Origin: Anaerolineae bacterium
GTDB taxonomy: Bacteria > Chloroflexota > Anaerolineae > Aggregatilineales > UBA2796
Length of the DNA stretch: 64,000 nucleotides
Direction of reading: 5' to 3'
Assembly (NCBI GenBank): GCA_019637555.1
Contig: JAHBVK010000010.1
Location: forward strand, 1-64,000
Below are positions 24,843 to 32,810 of this stretch, piece by piece. The first letter of the stretch is position 1; the number at the start of each line of letters is the position of its first letter. The notes under the pieces were generated by a model, which was given only the letters and a program-made list of their open reading frames with translations, was not told the origin of the DNA and did not search any database. Made by a program: the position numbers and the translations under genes.

Positions 24843-27800
24843 TTAGGTACAGAGGGGGAGCGCGTTATAAGTTTCGCGTTCGGCGCAGGTTAGAGGGCGC
24901 ACGATGCGATGCTCATACGTCCAGCGGATTAGCTGATCCAGCGAATCGACACGCCAGACGGTGATCAGATTGTCGTCTGTTGCGGCGATCAGTGAAGTAC
25001 CCTGTAGATCGAATTTGAGGTCGAAAGCAACAGTATCGGTACGGTAGATGCGAACAGCTTTGCCAGTGTTGACGTCCCAGAGGATCAGGGTTTTGTCGTC
25101 CGATCCGCTTGCCAGCCAGCGGCTATCTTTAGAAATCGCCAGTGACCAGATGATGCTGGTATGCCCGACGAAGGTACGCAGCGCCGTACCGTCAGTGAGA
25201 TCCCACTCAATGATCGTGCCGTCGGTGGAGGCAGAGTAAGCCCGCTGCCCATCGGGGCTAACGACTACCCGCCAGACTGCACCTTTATGCGCTTCCAATT
25301 TGCGAATCGGTTTACCCGTCGCCACGTTCCAGAGCAGCAGGGTCTGATCACTGCTGGCGGAGATCGCTAGTTTTCCATCTGGAAGTAGTGCCACCGCGTT
25401 CACCGAGTCGGTGTGTCCGCTGAAGCGACGAATCATTTTTCCCGCCTGCAAATCCCAGAGGATGAGCGACTTATCCGCTGAGGCAGTTAGCGCCCGTGAG
25501 CCATCAGCGGAGTAGGCAATGGCGTTGACGATACCTGTGTGCCCCAGCAAGAGTCGCAGCAGCTTACCAGTTTGGGCATCCCACTGCATCAGCGTTCCGT
25601 CGCTGCCACCTGAGATCACCTGCCAATGTCCATCCTGTCCCGGCACGGGAATGAAGGAGACCGCGTAGACTTCGCCAGCTTGATCGGTGAACTCGTGCAA
25701 TGGTCGTTGAGTTGCCGCATCCCAGATGATCACACGCCCATCCAGACTAGCAGAAACAAGCAGCTTACCATCGGGTGAGAGATCTACGGCATTGACCCAA
25801 TCGCTGTGTCCGTCGTAGGACTTTTCCAACGCGCCATTGGTCAAGCCCTGTAGATTCCAGCTAATCGCCCGCAGATCCGTGCCACCGGAGATAGCTGCAC
25901 TGCCATCGGGGCTATAAGACACCGTGTAGACCGCGCCAACATGCCCTGACAAACGATGGAGACCGCGCCCGCTGCTCACCTCCCACTCGATGATCGTCTG
26001 GTCGAAGGAGGCGGAGAGCAGGCGCGTGCCGTCTGGACTATATGCCACGCTATTGACGAGATCGGTGTGACCTTCAAAGGTACGCAGCAGCGATCCGGTG
26101 GTGGTATCCCAGAGGCGCAGCGTGCGGTCATATTCGCCGGAGAGAAAGGTGCGCCCGTCGGGGCTGATCGCCACCGCGCCGATGATCGTTTCGCGCGTTA
26201 AGCGGAACAGCGGCACGCCAGCGCGTAGATTCCAGAGGATCAAGTAACCATCGCGTCCACCGGAGAGGGCAAAGCGCCCATCGGGGCTGATCGCCACCGC
26301 ATTGACGCCATCGGTATGCCCTGTGAGTCTGTCGCGCACGGTGCCTGCGGCGAGATCCCAGATTACAATGGTACCATCTTGCGCGCCCGTGATCGCCGTC
26401 GATCCATCGGCGCTAATACCTAGGGAGAGGATGGCAACCTGCTGGTCACGGAAGGTAGCAATGTTCTCACCAGTCGCTAAATTCCAGAGGCGAATGGTCG
26501 CATCGTTGGAGACGGAAATCGCACGTTTACCGTCAGGCAGGAAGGAAGCGGCATTGATGCCAGCGGTGTGCCCGTGAAAACTGCGGATCTGCTTGGCGGT
26601 CGCAGCATCCCAAAGGATCAGTTGATTGTCTTGCGCGGCAGTGAGCACCGTTTTAGCGTCGGGGCTAAAGACGGCAGCGTACAATGGCGCGGTGTGACCC
26701 TCATAGAGATGGCTAATGGTGTGCGGCGCGTAGGCAATCTCGCTGAGGGCGCGGCTGGCGAATGGTGGTGGCGTGGGGAATCGGTTTGCCTCAATCGCCA
26801 GACTGAGCGCCAACAGCGGATCGCGTTCTGCTAACAGCAGCGCATTCGCCGCCAGCGCGACACTGTTTGACTCCTCCGCCTGCCGTGCCAGATTCTCCTG
26901 CGCGTTCATTGCTAGCGTAAGGTTAGCGTCACTGGTAGCGCGGGCACTCTCCGCCGCGTGGCGCTGATTCAATGCCGACGCCGCCAACAGCATCATGAAG
27001 ATCACACCCGTCAGCGATCCGATCAGGATCAGGCGGGTGGCGATGCGGTTACGCCTCTGCAAGCGGAATTCACGTTCGCGGCGTTCGCTGTCCAAGCGAT
27101 CTTGACGCTGACGCTCTACTAGACTGAGCGCCAGATATTCGCGCTCTTCCGGTGTGAGCGTAATGTCGCCATTTTCAGACCACTGCTCGAACTGATCCAG
27201 CCTACCACCTTGCAGTAGGAAGTCGGGATTATGGCGATGCTGTTCCCATTCGCGCATGGCATTGGCGAGCAGACGCTCCATGAGGATGTTGTTACGGTTT
27301 TGCTGTAACCACTCTTGCAGAGTCGTCCATGTGCGTAACAATGCCTCATGCGCGATCTCGACCATCGGTTCGCGGGTGGTGGAGTCGATGTCGAAAGTGA
27401 GAAGACGCGATCTGCCGAAGGCGTTGATGATCTTGTCGATCTGACCTGCGTTGGTGCCTTGCACCAGTGAGAGCAGTTCGGATCGGCGCACGCGGCGGCG
27501 GGCATCGTTTTGCCCTTCGCTCAAGGATACTAAACGCAGAAAGATCTGCCGCGCAATGGGCTGTAGATGGGTAGGCAAGCTGTGATAGATTTCTTCAGCA
27601 CGCTTTGCCAATACACCGATCACGCCGCCGATGTTGGCGTAGGCAACTACTGTCAGACGTAAACCGTCGCGCTGCTCGAACAGCTCGGTAAGTGCGTACT
27701 GCAGTAAGGGCAAACCACCGGGTTCAGCACTGAGATCAGCAATCATGGTGGCGATCAGATCGGGATCGATGATCAAGCCGACGCGGTTGGCAGGACCGAC

Positions 27801-29297
27801 AATTGCCTGCTCGATCTCGCGGGCACTGAGCGGCAGCACCACCTGAGTACGCGCCTGAATGAGCGCCCCGAAACTTTTGTGCAGCAGCGGACGATCATAG
27901 TAGTCGGCGCGAAGGGTGATCAGCACGCGGATGCGGCTATCAGTGGCAATGGTGGCGCGGTGCAGTAAGTTGAGGAATTGATTGCGCTCCTCCTCATGGT
28001 CGCAGAGGGTGAACAGTTCCTCAAATTGGTCGATGAACAGAACTAGCTCACCTGCCACATTGCGTGAGGCATTGAGCAAAGCACTGGCATCGGTCCGCAA
28101 CTGCTGATGGAAATCCGGCGGTGGACGCTGAGCTACGCTGAGAAAGGCAGTTTCCAGCGCATCCAGCGGACTAGCGCCGGGAACCATCTCGACAAAGAAC
28201 CAGCGTTCGGAACCGCTGATCCCGCCTTTACGCAGGGCGGGGATCAAGCCCGCTTTGATCACGCTGGATTTGCCTGAGCCGCTAGGACCGACCACCGCCA
28301 AGAAACGTCCTGCCCAGACTTCTTCTTGCATGCGCTTGAGCAACTGGTCAATCAGCGCATCACGCCCGAAGAAGTCATCAACATCGGCTTCTTCAAAAGG
28401 TCGCAGCCCCTTATAGGGATTGCTGATATTGGAGAGGTCAATCGCCGGAACGCTGCTGCCAGATCGGGCAGAGATGGCGCTGCGGAAAGCTTCGATCATT
28501 TCACGCACATCGGCGTAACGATCCGAGACAGCGGTGAAGGTGGCGCGAAAGAGCACCGCCTTGATCGCCTCCGGTAAAGCGACATTGAAGGAAATCGGAT
28601 TGTGGGCAACGTTGTACAAGCGCCGCGTGATCAGATGATCGGGATCGGAGGGGTCATAGGCTGCTTCGCCCGTCAGCAGTTCAAAGAGTACCAACGCCAG
28701 TGAATAAATATCCGCTTGCGTGTTGACTTCTTCGCCCAGCAACTGCTCAGGAGCCATGTATGCCAGCGATCCGGTAATGCCATCTTCGACAAACTCGTTC
28801 ATGCCAGCCACGCGGGCGATCCCGAAATCGGTGAGATAAGCGTTGCCGTCGCCATCCAGCAGGATGTTATCGGGTTTGATGTCGCGGTGGACGACCTTAT
28901 TGCGGTGGGCAATGTGCAGCGCGGTACCGATCTGTTCGAGCAAGCGCATGGTAGCGTCTAGAGTCCACGCCCCGTGCCGCTGAATGTGTGCCGTCAAGCT
29001 GCCGCCGCGCACATAGCGCATGACCAGATAGGCGCTGTCCGGTTCACGCCAGTAGTCGAACAGCGGCACAATGTAGGGATGTTCCAGACGGGCGACGAGC
29101 TGCGCCTCGGCATCGAAACGGCGGATGAATTCGTCACTGTTGGCGAATTCGGGGAGAATAACCTTGATGGCAACTTCGCGCCCTAGCAGCGGTTGGATGG
29201 CACGGTAAACAGCACCGAAGCCGCCCATGCCGATCATTTGCAGGACTTCGTAACCTTTGATCTGCCTATTTTCAAGGGATTCCACGGCTGCCATCAT
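24843..29297 (-). CDS. Ser/Thr kinase - nSTAND NTPase - WD40 fusion protein
   Basis: A 1484-residue signalling protein. Protein kinase domain (15-275): glycine loop IGMGGFGAVY (22-31), Lys45 in VAIK, HRDIKPDN with catalytic Asp139, DFG (157-159) and the MAPEQ activation segment. Then comes the nSTAND1 module starting NPYKGLRPFEEADVDDFFGR (293-312), with Walker A VVGPSGSGKSS (335-345) and Walker B VLFIDQFEELF (419-429). One membrane helix lies at about 754-776. From about residue 870 to 1455 there are 14 WD40 repeats, readable from their W-D/N ends, enough for two seven-blade propellers. The kinase is cytoplasmic and the propellers should be on the other side of the membrane if the helix spans it. 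The combined design suggests a sensor with kinase output. The substrate is unknown. Confidence 0.93.
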   Translation of the reverse strand: MMAAVESLENRQIKGYEVLQMIGMGGFGAVYRAIQPLLGREVAIKVILPEFANSDEFIRRFDAEAQLVARLEHPYIVPLFDYWREPDSAYLVMRYVRGGSLTAHIQRHGAWTLDATMRLLEQIGTALHIAHRNKVVHRDIKPDNILLDGDGNAYLTDFGIARVAGMNEFVEDGITGSLAYMAPEQLLGEEVNTQADIYSLALVLFELLTGEAAYDPSDPDHLITRRLYNVAHNPISFNVALPEAIKAVLFRATFTAVSDRYADVREMIEAFRSAISARSGSSVPAIDLSNISNPYKGLRPFEEADVDDFFGRDALIDQLLKRMQEEVWAGRFLAVVGPSGSGKSSVIKAGLIPALRKGGISGSERWFFVEMVPGASPLDALETAFLSVAQRPPPDFHQQLRTDASALLNASRNVAGELVLFIDQFEELFTLCDHEEERNQFLNLLHRATIATDSRIRVLITLRADYYDRPLLHKSFGALIQARTQVVLPLSAREIEQAIVGPANRVGLIIDPDLIATMIADLSAEPGGLPLLQYALTELFEQRDGLRLTVVAYANIGGVIGVLAKRAEEIYHSLPTHLQPIARQIFLRLVSLSEGQNDARRRVRRSELLSLVQGTNAGQIDKIINAFGRSRLLTFDIDSTTREPMVEIAHEALLRTWTTLQEWLQQNRNNILMERLLANAMREWEQHRHNPDFLLQGGRLDQFEQWSENGDITLTPEEREYLALSLVERQRQDRLDSERREREFRLQRRNRIATRLILIGSLTGVIFMMLLAASALNQRHAAESARATSDANLTLAMNAQENLARQAEESNSVALAANALLLAERDPLLALSLAIEANRFPTPPPFASRALSEIAYAPHTISHLYEGHTAPLYAAVFSPDAKTVLTAAQDNQLILWDAATAKQIRSFHGHTAGINAASFLPDGKRAISVSNDATIRLWNLATGENIATFRDQQVAILSLGISADGSTAITGAQDGTIVIWDLAAGTVRDRLTGHTDGVNAVAISPDGRFALSGGRDGYLILWNLRAGVPLFRLTRETIIGAVAISPDGRTFLSGEYDRTLRLWDTTTGSLLRTFEGHTDLVNSVAYSPDGTRLLSASFDQTIIEWEVSSGRGLHRLSGHVGAVYTVSYSPDGSAAISGGTDLRAISWNLQGLTNGALEKSYDGHSDWVNAVDLSPDGKLLVSASLDGRVIIWDAATQRPLHEFTDQAGEVYAVSFIPVPGQDGHWQVISGGSDGTLMQWDAQTGKLLRLLLGHTGIVNAIAYSADGSRALTASADKSLILWDLQAGKMIRRFSGHTDSVNAVALLPDGKLAISASSDQTLLLWNVATGKPIRKLEAHKGAVWRVVVSPDGQRAYSASTDGTIIEWDLTDGTALRTFVGHTSIIWSLAISKDSRWLASGSDDKTLILWDVNTGKAVRIYRTDTVAFDLKFDLQGTSLIAATDDNLITVWRVDSLDQLIRWTYEHRIVRPLTCAERETYNALPLCT

Positions 29298-29360
29298 GTC
29301 GATCCAGTAGCAATCCCCATCTTGCTCAAGGTCGGCTAGGCGAAGTAAATGGTATCAGCG

Positions 29361-29996
29361 TCACTCAATGTCAATACGTTTGACATCACTGACATTGATC
29401 TTCTTGTCGCGCTCCAAAATTGAGGTCAGCACCAGCTTAGCAAAACGGAAGAAATCCTTCATCTCGTCAATGCGCTGGATGTAGAACTCCGCCAAGCGCC
29501 GCTGATCGTTGGACATGCCGGGCGAACTCTCGCGCAGGTCATTGATGTTGCTCTCCAGTACATTGAGCGCCTGATTGACATCGCGCAGTTCGCGGCTGCC
29601 CAAGACGTTAGTCAGAATCTTCCATAGATCCGACTCGGCTTCGTAGTATTTGCGGCGGTCGCCGCGCACCCACGCCTCACGCACCATGCCCATGTTCTCC
29701 AGCATCCGCATGTTCATGCTGACGCTTGCTTTGGACACTTCCAAGTGCGCCATCAGATCATCGAGACTCATAGGCGCGGGACTGAGCAGCAGTGCACCGT
29801 ACATCTTGCCCATGACCTTGTTGTAGCCGAAATAGTCGGCTAACTGACCCAGCCCTTCCAACATACTGTCATTAACCGCCCGCAGCGTTGGCGTTAGGCG
29901 GCTGACATCTTGCGCGGACTGAGATAACGGCGTCGGGAGCACTCCCAACTCTGAATTGTTGTTGTCACCATTGCCGTTGGAATTGCGCTCGTCCAT
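29361..29996 (-). CDS. GbsR/MarR-like winged-helix regulator
   Basis: A 211-residue DNA-binding protein from an ATG at 29996, which has GAGGA eight bases upstream; longer in-frame starts exist but read into repeat DNA. After an Asn/Gly-rich leader the GbsR-type domain shows LGQLADYFGYNKVMGKMYGALLLSPAPMSLDDLMAHL (helices 1-3 of the fold) and the recognition helix EVSKASVSMNMRMLENMGMV, then the wing WVRGDRRKYYEAE. The C-terminal helices should form the dimer. GbsR proteins often control osmoprotectant or transport genes, but nothing of that kind is nearby. It lies upstream of the giant kinase gene on the same strand, 63 bp away, and may control it. Confidence 0.87.
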   Translation of the reverse strand: MDERNSNGNGDNNNSELGVLPTPLSQSAQDVSRLTPTLRAVNDSMLEGLGQLADYFGYNKVMGKMYGALLLSPAPMSLDDLMAHLEVSKASVSMNMRMLENMGMVREAWVRGDRRKYYEAESDLWKILTNVLGSRELRDVNQALNVLESNINDLRESSPGMSNDQRRLAEFYIQRIDEMKDFFRFAKLVLTSILERDKKINVSDVKRIDIE

Positions 29997-30079
29997 TGTC
30001 TGCATCCTCATCGAAGCATCTTGTATCCTAACAATAAAGCAGATCGGGAGCAAACCCGATTCTATAACAAGCTGGTTTA

Positions 30080-30128
30080 CCTCACCCCGGCGCTGAAGCG
30101 CCACCCCTCTCCGTTTACAGAGAGGGGA
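30080..30128. repeat. Double hairpin repeat, CCCTC type
   Basis: GGCGCTGAAGCGCC (30089-30102) followed by CCCCTCTC/GAGAGGGG around GTTTACA (30104-30127). It lies upstream of the GbsR-like gene and belongs to the same dispersed family as 6123, 6931 and 17498. Confidence 0.65.
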
Positions 30129-30204
30129 TTCGGTTGGCGACGGTGGTTATCCTCGTTGCACGCAGCAAAGCGATAACAAGCGTCGGCGTGTGCTCAGTAA
30201 TCGG

Positions 30205-30654
30205 TTAGCCGCCGGAGAGCAGCCTTGTCAGTAGTACGACGCCACCAATGCAGATGAAGCCGATGACTAGCAGCAACAAGACAGCAACTAAGATCAGCAG
30301 ACGGCGGGCGCAACCGCTAGTGCCGCCTACGCCAACGATGACACCAAGTGCGACATCGAGAAAGTTACCGGAGTTTCCCGTACGCCGAATGCGATCCAAC
30401 TCGCCAGAATCGAAGCGGGCTGGATAACGAACACGGTTGCTGCGCGGGATGCTGGTGTCCTCAAGATCGTCACCATCAATATTGCGGCGGTGCGATTCGG
30501 TGCCAAGTTGATATTCGTCGCGCCCATCACTAACTACCGGACGCCCTCGGCGGCGCATATAGCGCTGCGGATCGAAGTTGGCGAAATCATCGCCTTCCTG
30601 ATCGCCGGACATAGCGGCTTCCAGATCGTCATCTTCTGGATCGTAATTGGACAT
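30205..30654 (-). CDS. Acidic tail-anchored membrane protein, unknown
   Basis: A 149-residue protein. The first 100 residues are hydrophilic and probably disordered, rich in Asp, Glu and Arg (PEDDDLEAAMSGDQEGDD, RRRGRPVVSDGRDEYQ). One or two hydrophobic segments follow (LDVALGVIVGVGG and, after CARR, a strong helix LLILVAVLLLLVIGFICIGGVVLLTRLL), so it should sit in the membrane by its C-terminus with the tail in the cytoplasm. No family or motif is recognised. It lies between the GbsR-like regulator and the MacB-type permease, all on the minus strand. Confidence 0.6.
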   Translation of the reverse strand: MSNYDPEDDDLEAAMSGDQEGDDFANFDPQRYMRRRGRPVVSDGRDEYQLGTESHRRNIDGDDLEDTSIPRSNRVRYPARFDSGELDRIRRTGNSGNFLDVALGVIVGVGGTSGCARRLLILVAVLLLLVIGFICIGGVVLLTRLLSGG

Positions 30655-30779
30655 TCATTCGCTCCAAAAGCTAAATTCCAGCATCATTCCTTACCTAAGA
30701 TCATACGCTACGTGGCGGGCAGTCACAATCCTTAATACGCAGGAATAGGGCAAACGTCACGTCGATCAGGTGAGCGGCG

Positions 30780-32042
30780 TCATTCGTAGCGTAGTGCTTC
30801 GATAGGATTCATCGAACTGGCACGACTGGCAGGGTAGAGACCGAAGAATATGCCTATCCCCGCTGAAATGCCCACCGCCAATAAGACGCTGCCAAGCCGC
30901 ACCGTCGCATCTAGTTCGGGCAGCACAGCGCTGAGGATGGTTGTCGCCAAGACGGCTACGGTTAAGCCGGCTACTCCACCGACGAGTGAGAGTACCGTTG
31001 CTTCGATCAGGAACTGGAACAGCACATCACCTGCGCGTGCTCCCACGGCTTTGCGCAAGCCGATCTCGCGGGTGCGCTCGGTGACGGTGACCAGCATGAT
31101 ATTCATGATGCCGATACCGCCGACCAGCAAACTGATCCCCGCGATGATGGCGAGGAAGATAGTCAACAAGTTAGTAATCTGCCCAAAGCTCTCGATCAAA
31201 TCTTTCTGGGTGATGATCTCGAAGTCGTCGGCATCGCGGAAGTCGATGTTGCGCACGCGGCGCAGTGTTTCCGTCGCCTGTTCGACCATCGCATCAAGTG
31301 AAGTTTCATCTTGCGCCTGCATCAAGATTTGCGAGACTGCCTTCGCACCACTGAGATTACGCAGATTTTGCAGTCGCGATTGTGCCGTCGTGATGGGAAT
31401 GATCACGGCGTCATCCTCATCCTGAAAACTCGCACCGCCGTATTTATTCAGCACGCCGATCACGCGGAAGGGGATGCCATCGATGCGGATCGTCTCGCCT
31501 ACGGGCAGCGTGCCATCGGGGAACAGTTGAGTCATGGTGGTCTGCCCGATGACGGCAACCCGCGCTTGCGTGCGGACTTCTTCCTGATCGAAGGCACGTC
31601 CGACGGCGAGTGTGCGGTTACGGATGGTGAAATAGAGTTCCGAACTGGCGATAATGCGGGCACGCGCCTGCGCCCGCTCGAAATCGGTTAGGCGGCGGAA
31701 ACTGATCTGCGGCACAACATATTTGGCATCAGGCACGTTGAAGGGATCAGCCAGCGCGGCAACATCGTTGTTGGTCAATGTGGAGAAATTGATCGAGGTA
31801 CGGTTGGCGGATGGTGGTCCACTCGTCTGCGGAGCGTTGGTTGAGGAGTAGACAAACGCCAGATTCGCGCCGATGCCCAGAAATTGCGCCGCGATATAAT
31901 CCTGCACCGCCTGACCGAGCGAAACCAGCACGATCACCGCCGCGACACCGATGCTGATGCCAAGCATGGTGAGCAAGGCACGCAGCTTATTCGATAGCAG
32001 ACTGATGACAGCGTTACGCACATTCTCGAAGATGACTAGCAT
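30780..32042 (-). CDS. MacB-type ABC transporter permease
   Basis: A 420-residue permease starting at an ATG at 32042 (a longer in-frame start adds a poor leader). A first membrane helix (LRALLTMLGISIGVAAVIVLVSLG) is followed by a large extracytoplasmic MacB_PCD domain of about 220 residues, then three helices of the FtsX core, with the conserved VTERTREIGLRKAVGAR coupling segment and an ending ASSMNPIEALRYE, both typical of the MacB/FtsX group. These permeases work with a separate ATPase and often a membrane-fusion protein to move mechanical force or export substrates. No ATPase partner is found next to it, so the pair must be encoded elsewhere. Confidence 0.9.
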   Translation of the reverse strand: MLVIFENVRNAVISLLSNKLRALLTMLGISIGVAAVIVLVSLGQAVQDYIAAQFLGIGANLAFVYSSTNAPQTSGPPSANRTSINFSTLTNNDVAALADPFNVPDAKYVVPQISFRRLTDFERAQARARIIASSELYFTIRNRTLAVGRAFDQEEVRTQARVAVIGQTTMTQLFPDGTLPVGETIRIDGIPFRVIGVLNKYGGASFQDEDDAVIIPITTAQSRLQNLRNLSGAKAVSQILMQAQDETSLDAMVEQATETLRRVRNIDFRDADDFEIITQKDLIESFGQITNLLTIFLAIIAGISLLVGGIGIMNIMLVTVTERTREIGLRKAVGARAGDVLFQFLIEATVLSLVGGVAGLTVAVLATTILSAVLPELDATVRLGSVLLAVGISAGIGIFFGLYPASRASSMNPIEALRYE

Positions 32043-32115
32043 ACTCTTATTGTAACAATTGAGTAGGTCACTTGCGGTAAAATATGGGTATGGAAGCAAC
32101 TAGGGAACATTAGCC

Positions 32116-32373
32116 ATGAGTTTGATAACCGTTACAGTGGACTTACAGTTGCCGGAAGAACTTGCTGAACAAGCGAAGTCCGCAGGCATACTTGATTCGG
32201 CACAAATGGCTGATCTAATCGCTAAGGAATTGGAGCGACGCAAACGTGCTCAACAATTCTTTACCACTATCCAGAAGTTACACGATCTAGAGCCACCATT
32301 AACGCAAGAAGAAATTGACGAAGAAATACGATTAGCGCGGGAAGATGCACGGAATGAGCCACCGCACTCATGA
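32116..32373 (+). CDS. Putative antitoxin of a PIN-domain pair
   Basis: An 85-residue protein that starts with a short strand region (LITVTVDLQLPEELAEQAKSAG) and a helix, followed by an acidic helical tail (LTQEEIDEEIRLAREDARNE). The N-terminal half resembles a ribbon-helix-helix or related DNA-binding fold and the tail would cover the toxin. The stop overlaps the ATG of the next gene by four bases (ATGA), typical of toxin-antitoxin operons. The family is not certain. The gene is richer in A/T than its surroundings. Confidence 0.7.
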   Translation: MSLITVTVDLQLPEELAEQAKSAGILDSAQMADLIAKELERRKRAQQFFTTIQKLHDLEPPLTQEEIDEEIRLAREDARNEPPHS

Positions 32374-32801
32374 TTCGTATCCTAGTTGATACCAATATCC
32401 TTGTCTCAGGATCGCTGTGGGGAGGACTTCCCGCCAAAATACTTTTTTTAGCGCAGGAAGGAGAGATAGAACTTATCACCAGCGAGCCACTGATTGCTGA
32501 GTATCGCCGCGTCATTAGTCGGGAGAAGAATGCCGAGAGATTAACGGCGGTTGGCGAGACTGCGGATTCACTGATAGTTAACTATCAAAGCGTAGCCACA
32601 GTCGTACAGCCTGCTGAGATCGAACCTGTGATCCTTAACGATCCGCCAGATGATGCCGTGCTTGCTTGTGCACTCGGCGGAAAAGCAGACATTATCGTTT
32701 CTGGCAATCGTCATCTCCTGAATCTGAGCAGTTATCAATCGATTCCAATCATGACTGCGAGTGGTTTCCTCGAATTGATGGCTACCTCTGACCTTGACTA
32801 A
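32370..32801 (+). CDS. PIN-domain toxin-like nuclease
   Basis: A 143-residue PIN-domain protein. The first acidic residue of the catalytic set is Asp7 in RILVDTNILVSG, the second is in the helix region EPLIAEYRRV (Glu), and the third lies in NDPPDDAVLACALGG, with the last strand ADIIVSGNRHLLNL. PIN toxins of the VapC type cleave tRNA or rRNA. The grouping here fits the COG1569-like branch. It is translationally coupled to the small gene at 32116 and probably forms an operon with it. Target RNA is unknown. Confidence 0.85.
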   Translation: MIRILVDTNILVSGSLWGGLPAKILFLAQEGEIELITSEPLIAEYRRVISREKNAERLTAVGETADSLIVNYQSVATVVQPAEIEPVILNDPPDDAVLACALGGKADIIVSGNRHLLNLSSYQSIPIMTASGFLELMATSDLD

Positions 32802-32810
32802 ATCTACGTT

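Noticed and set aside
30850..31425. Plus-strand frame of 191 codons opposite the MacB-type permease
   Set aside because: Antisense to a well-conserved permease core.
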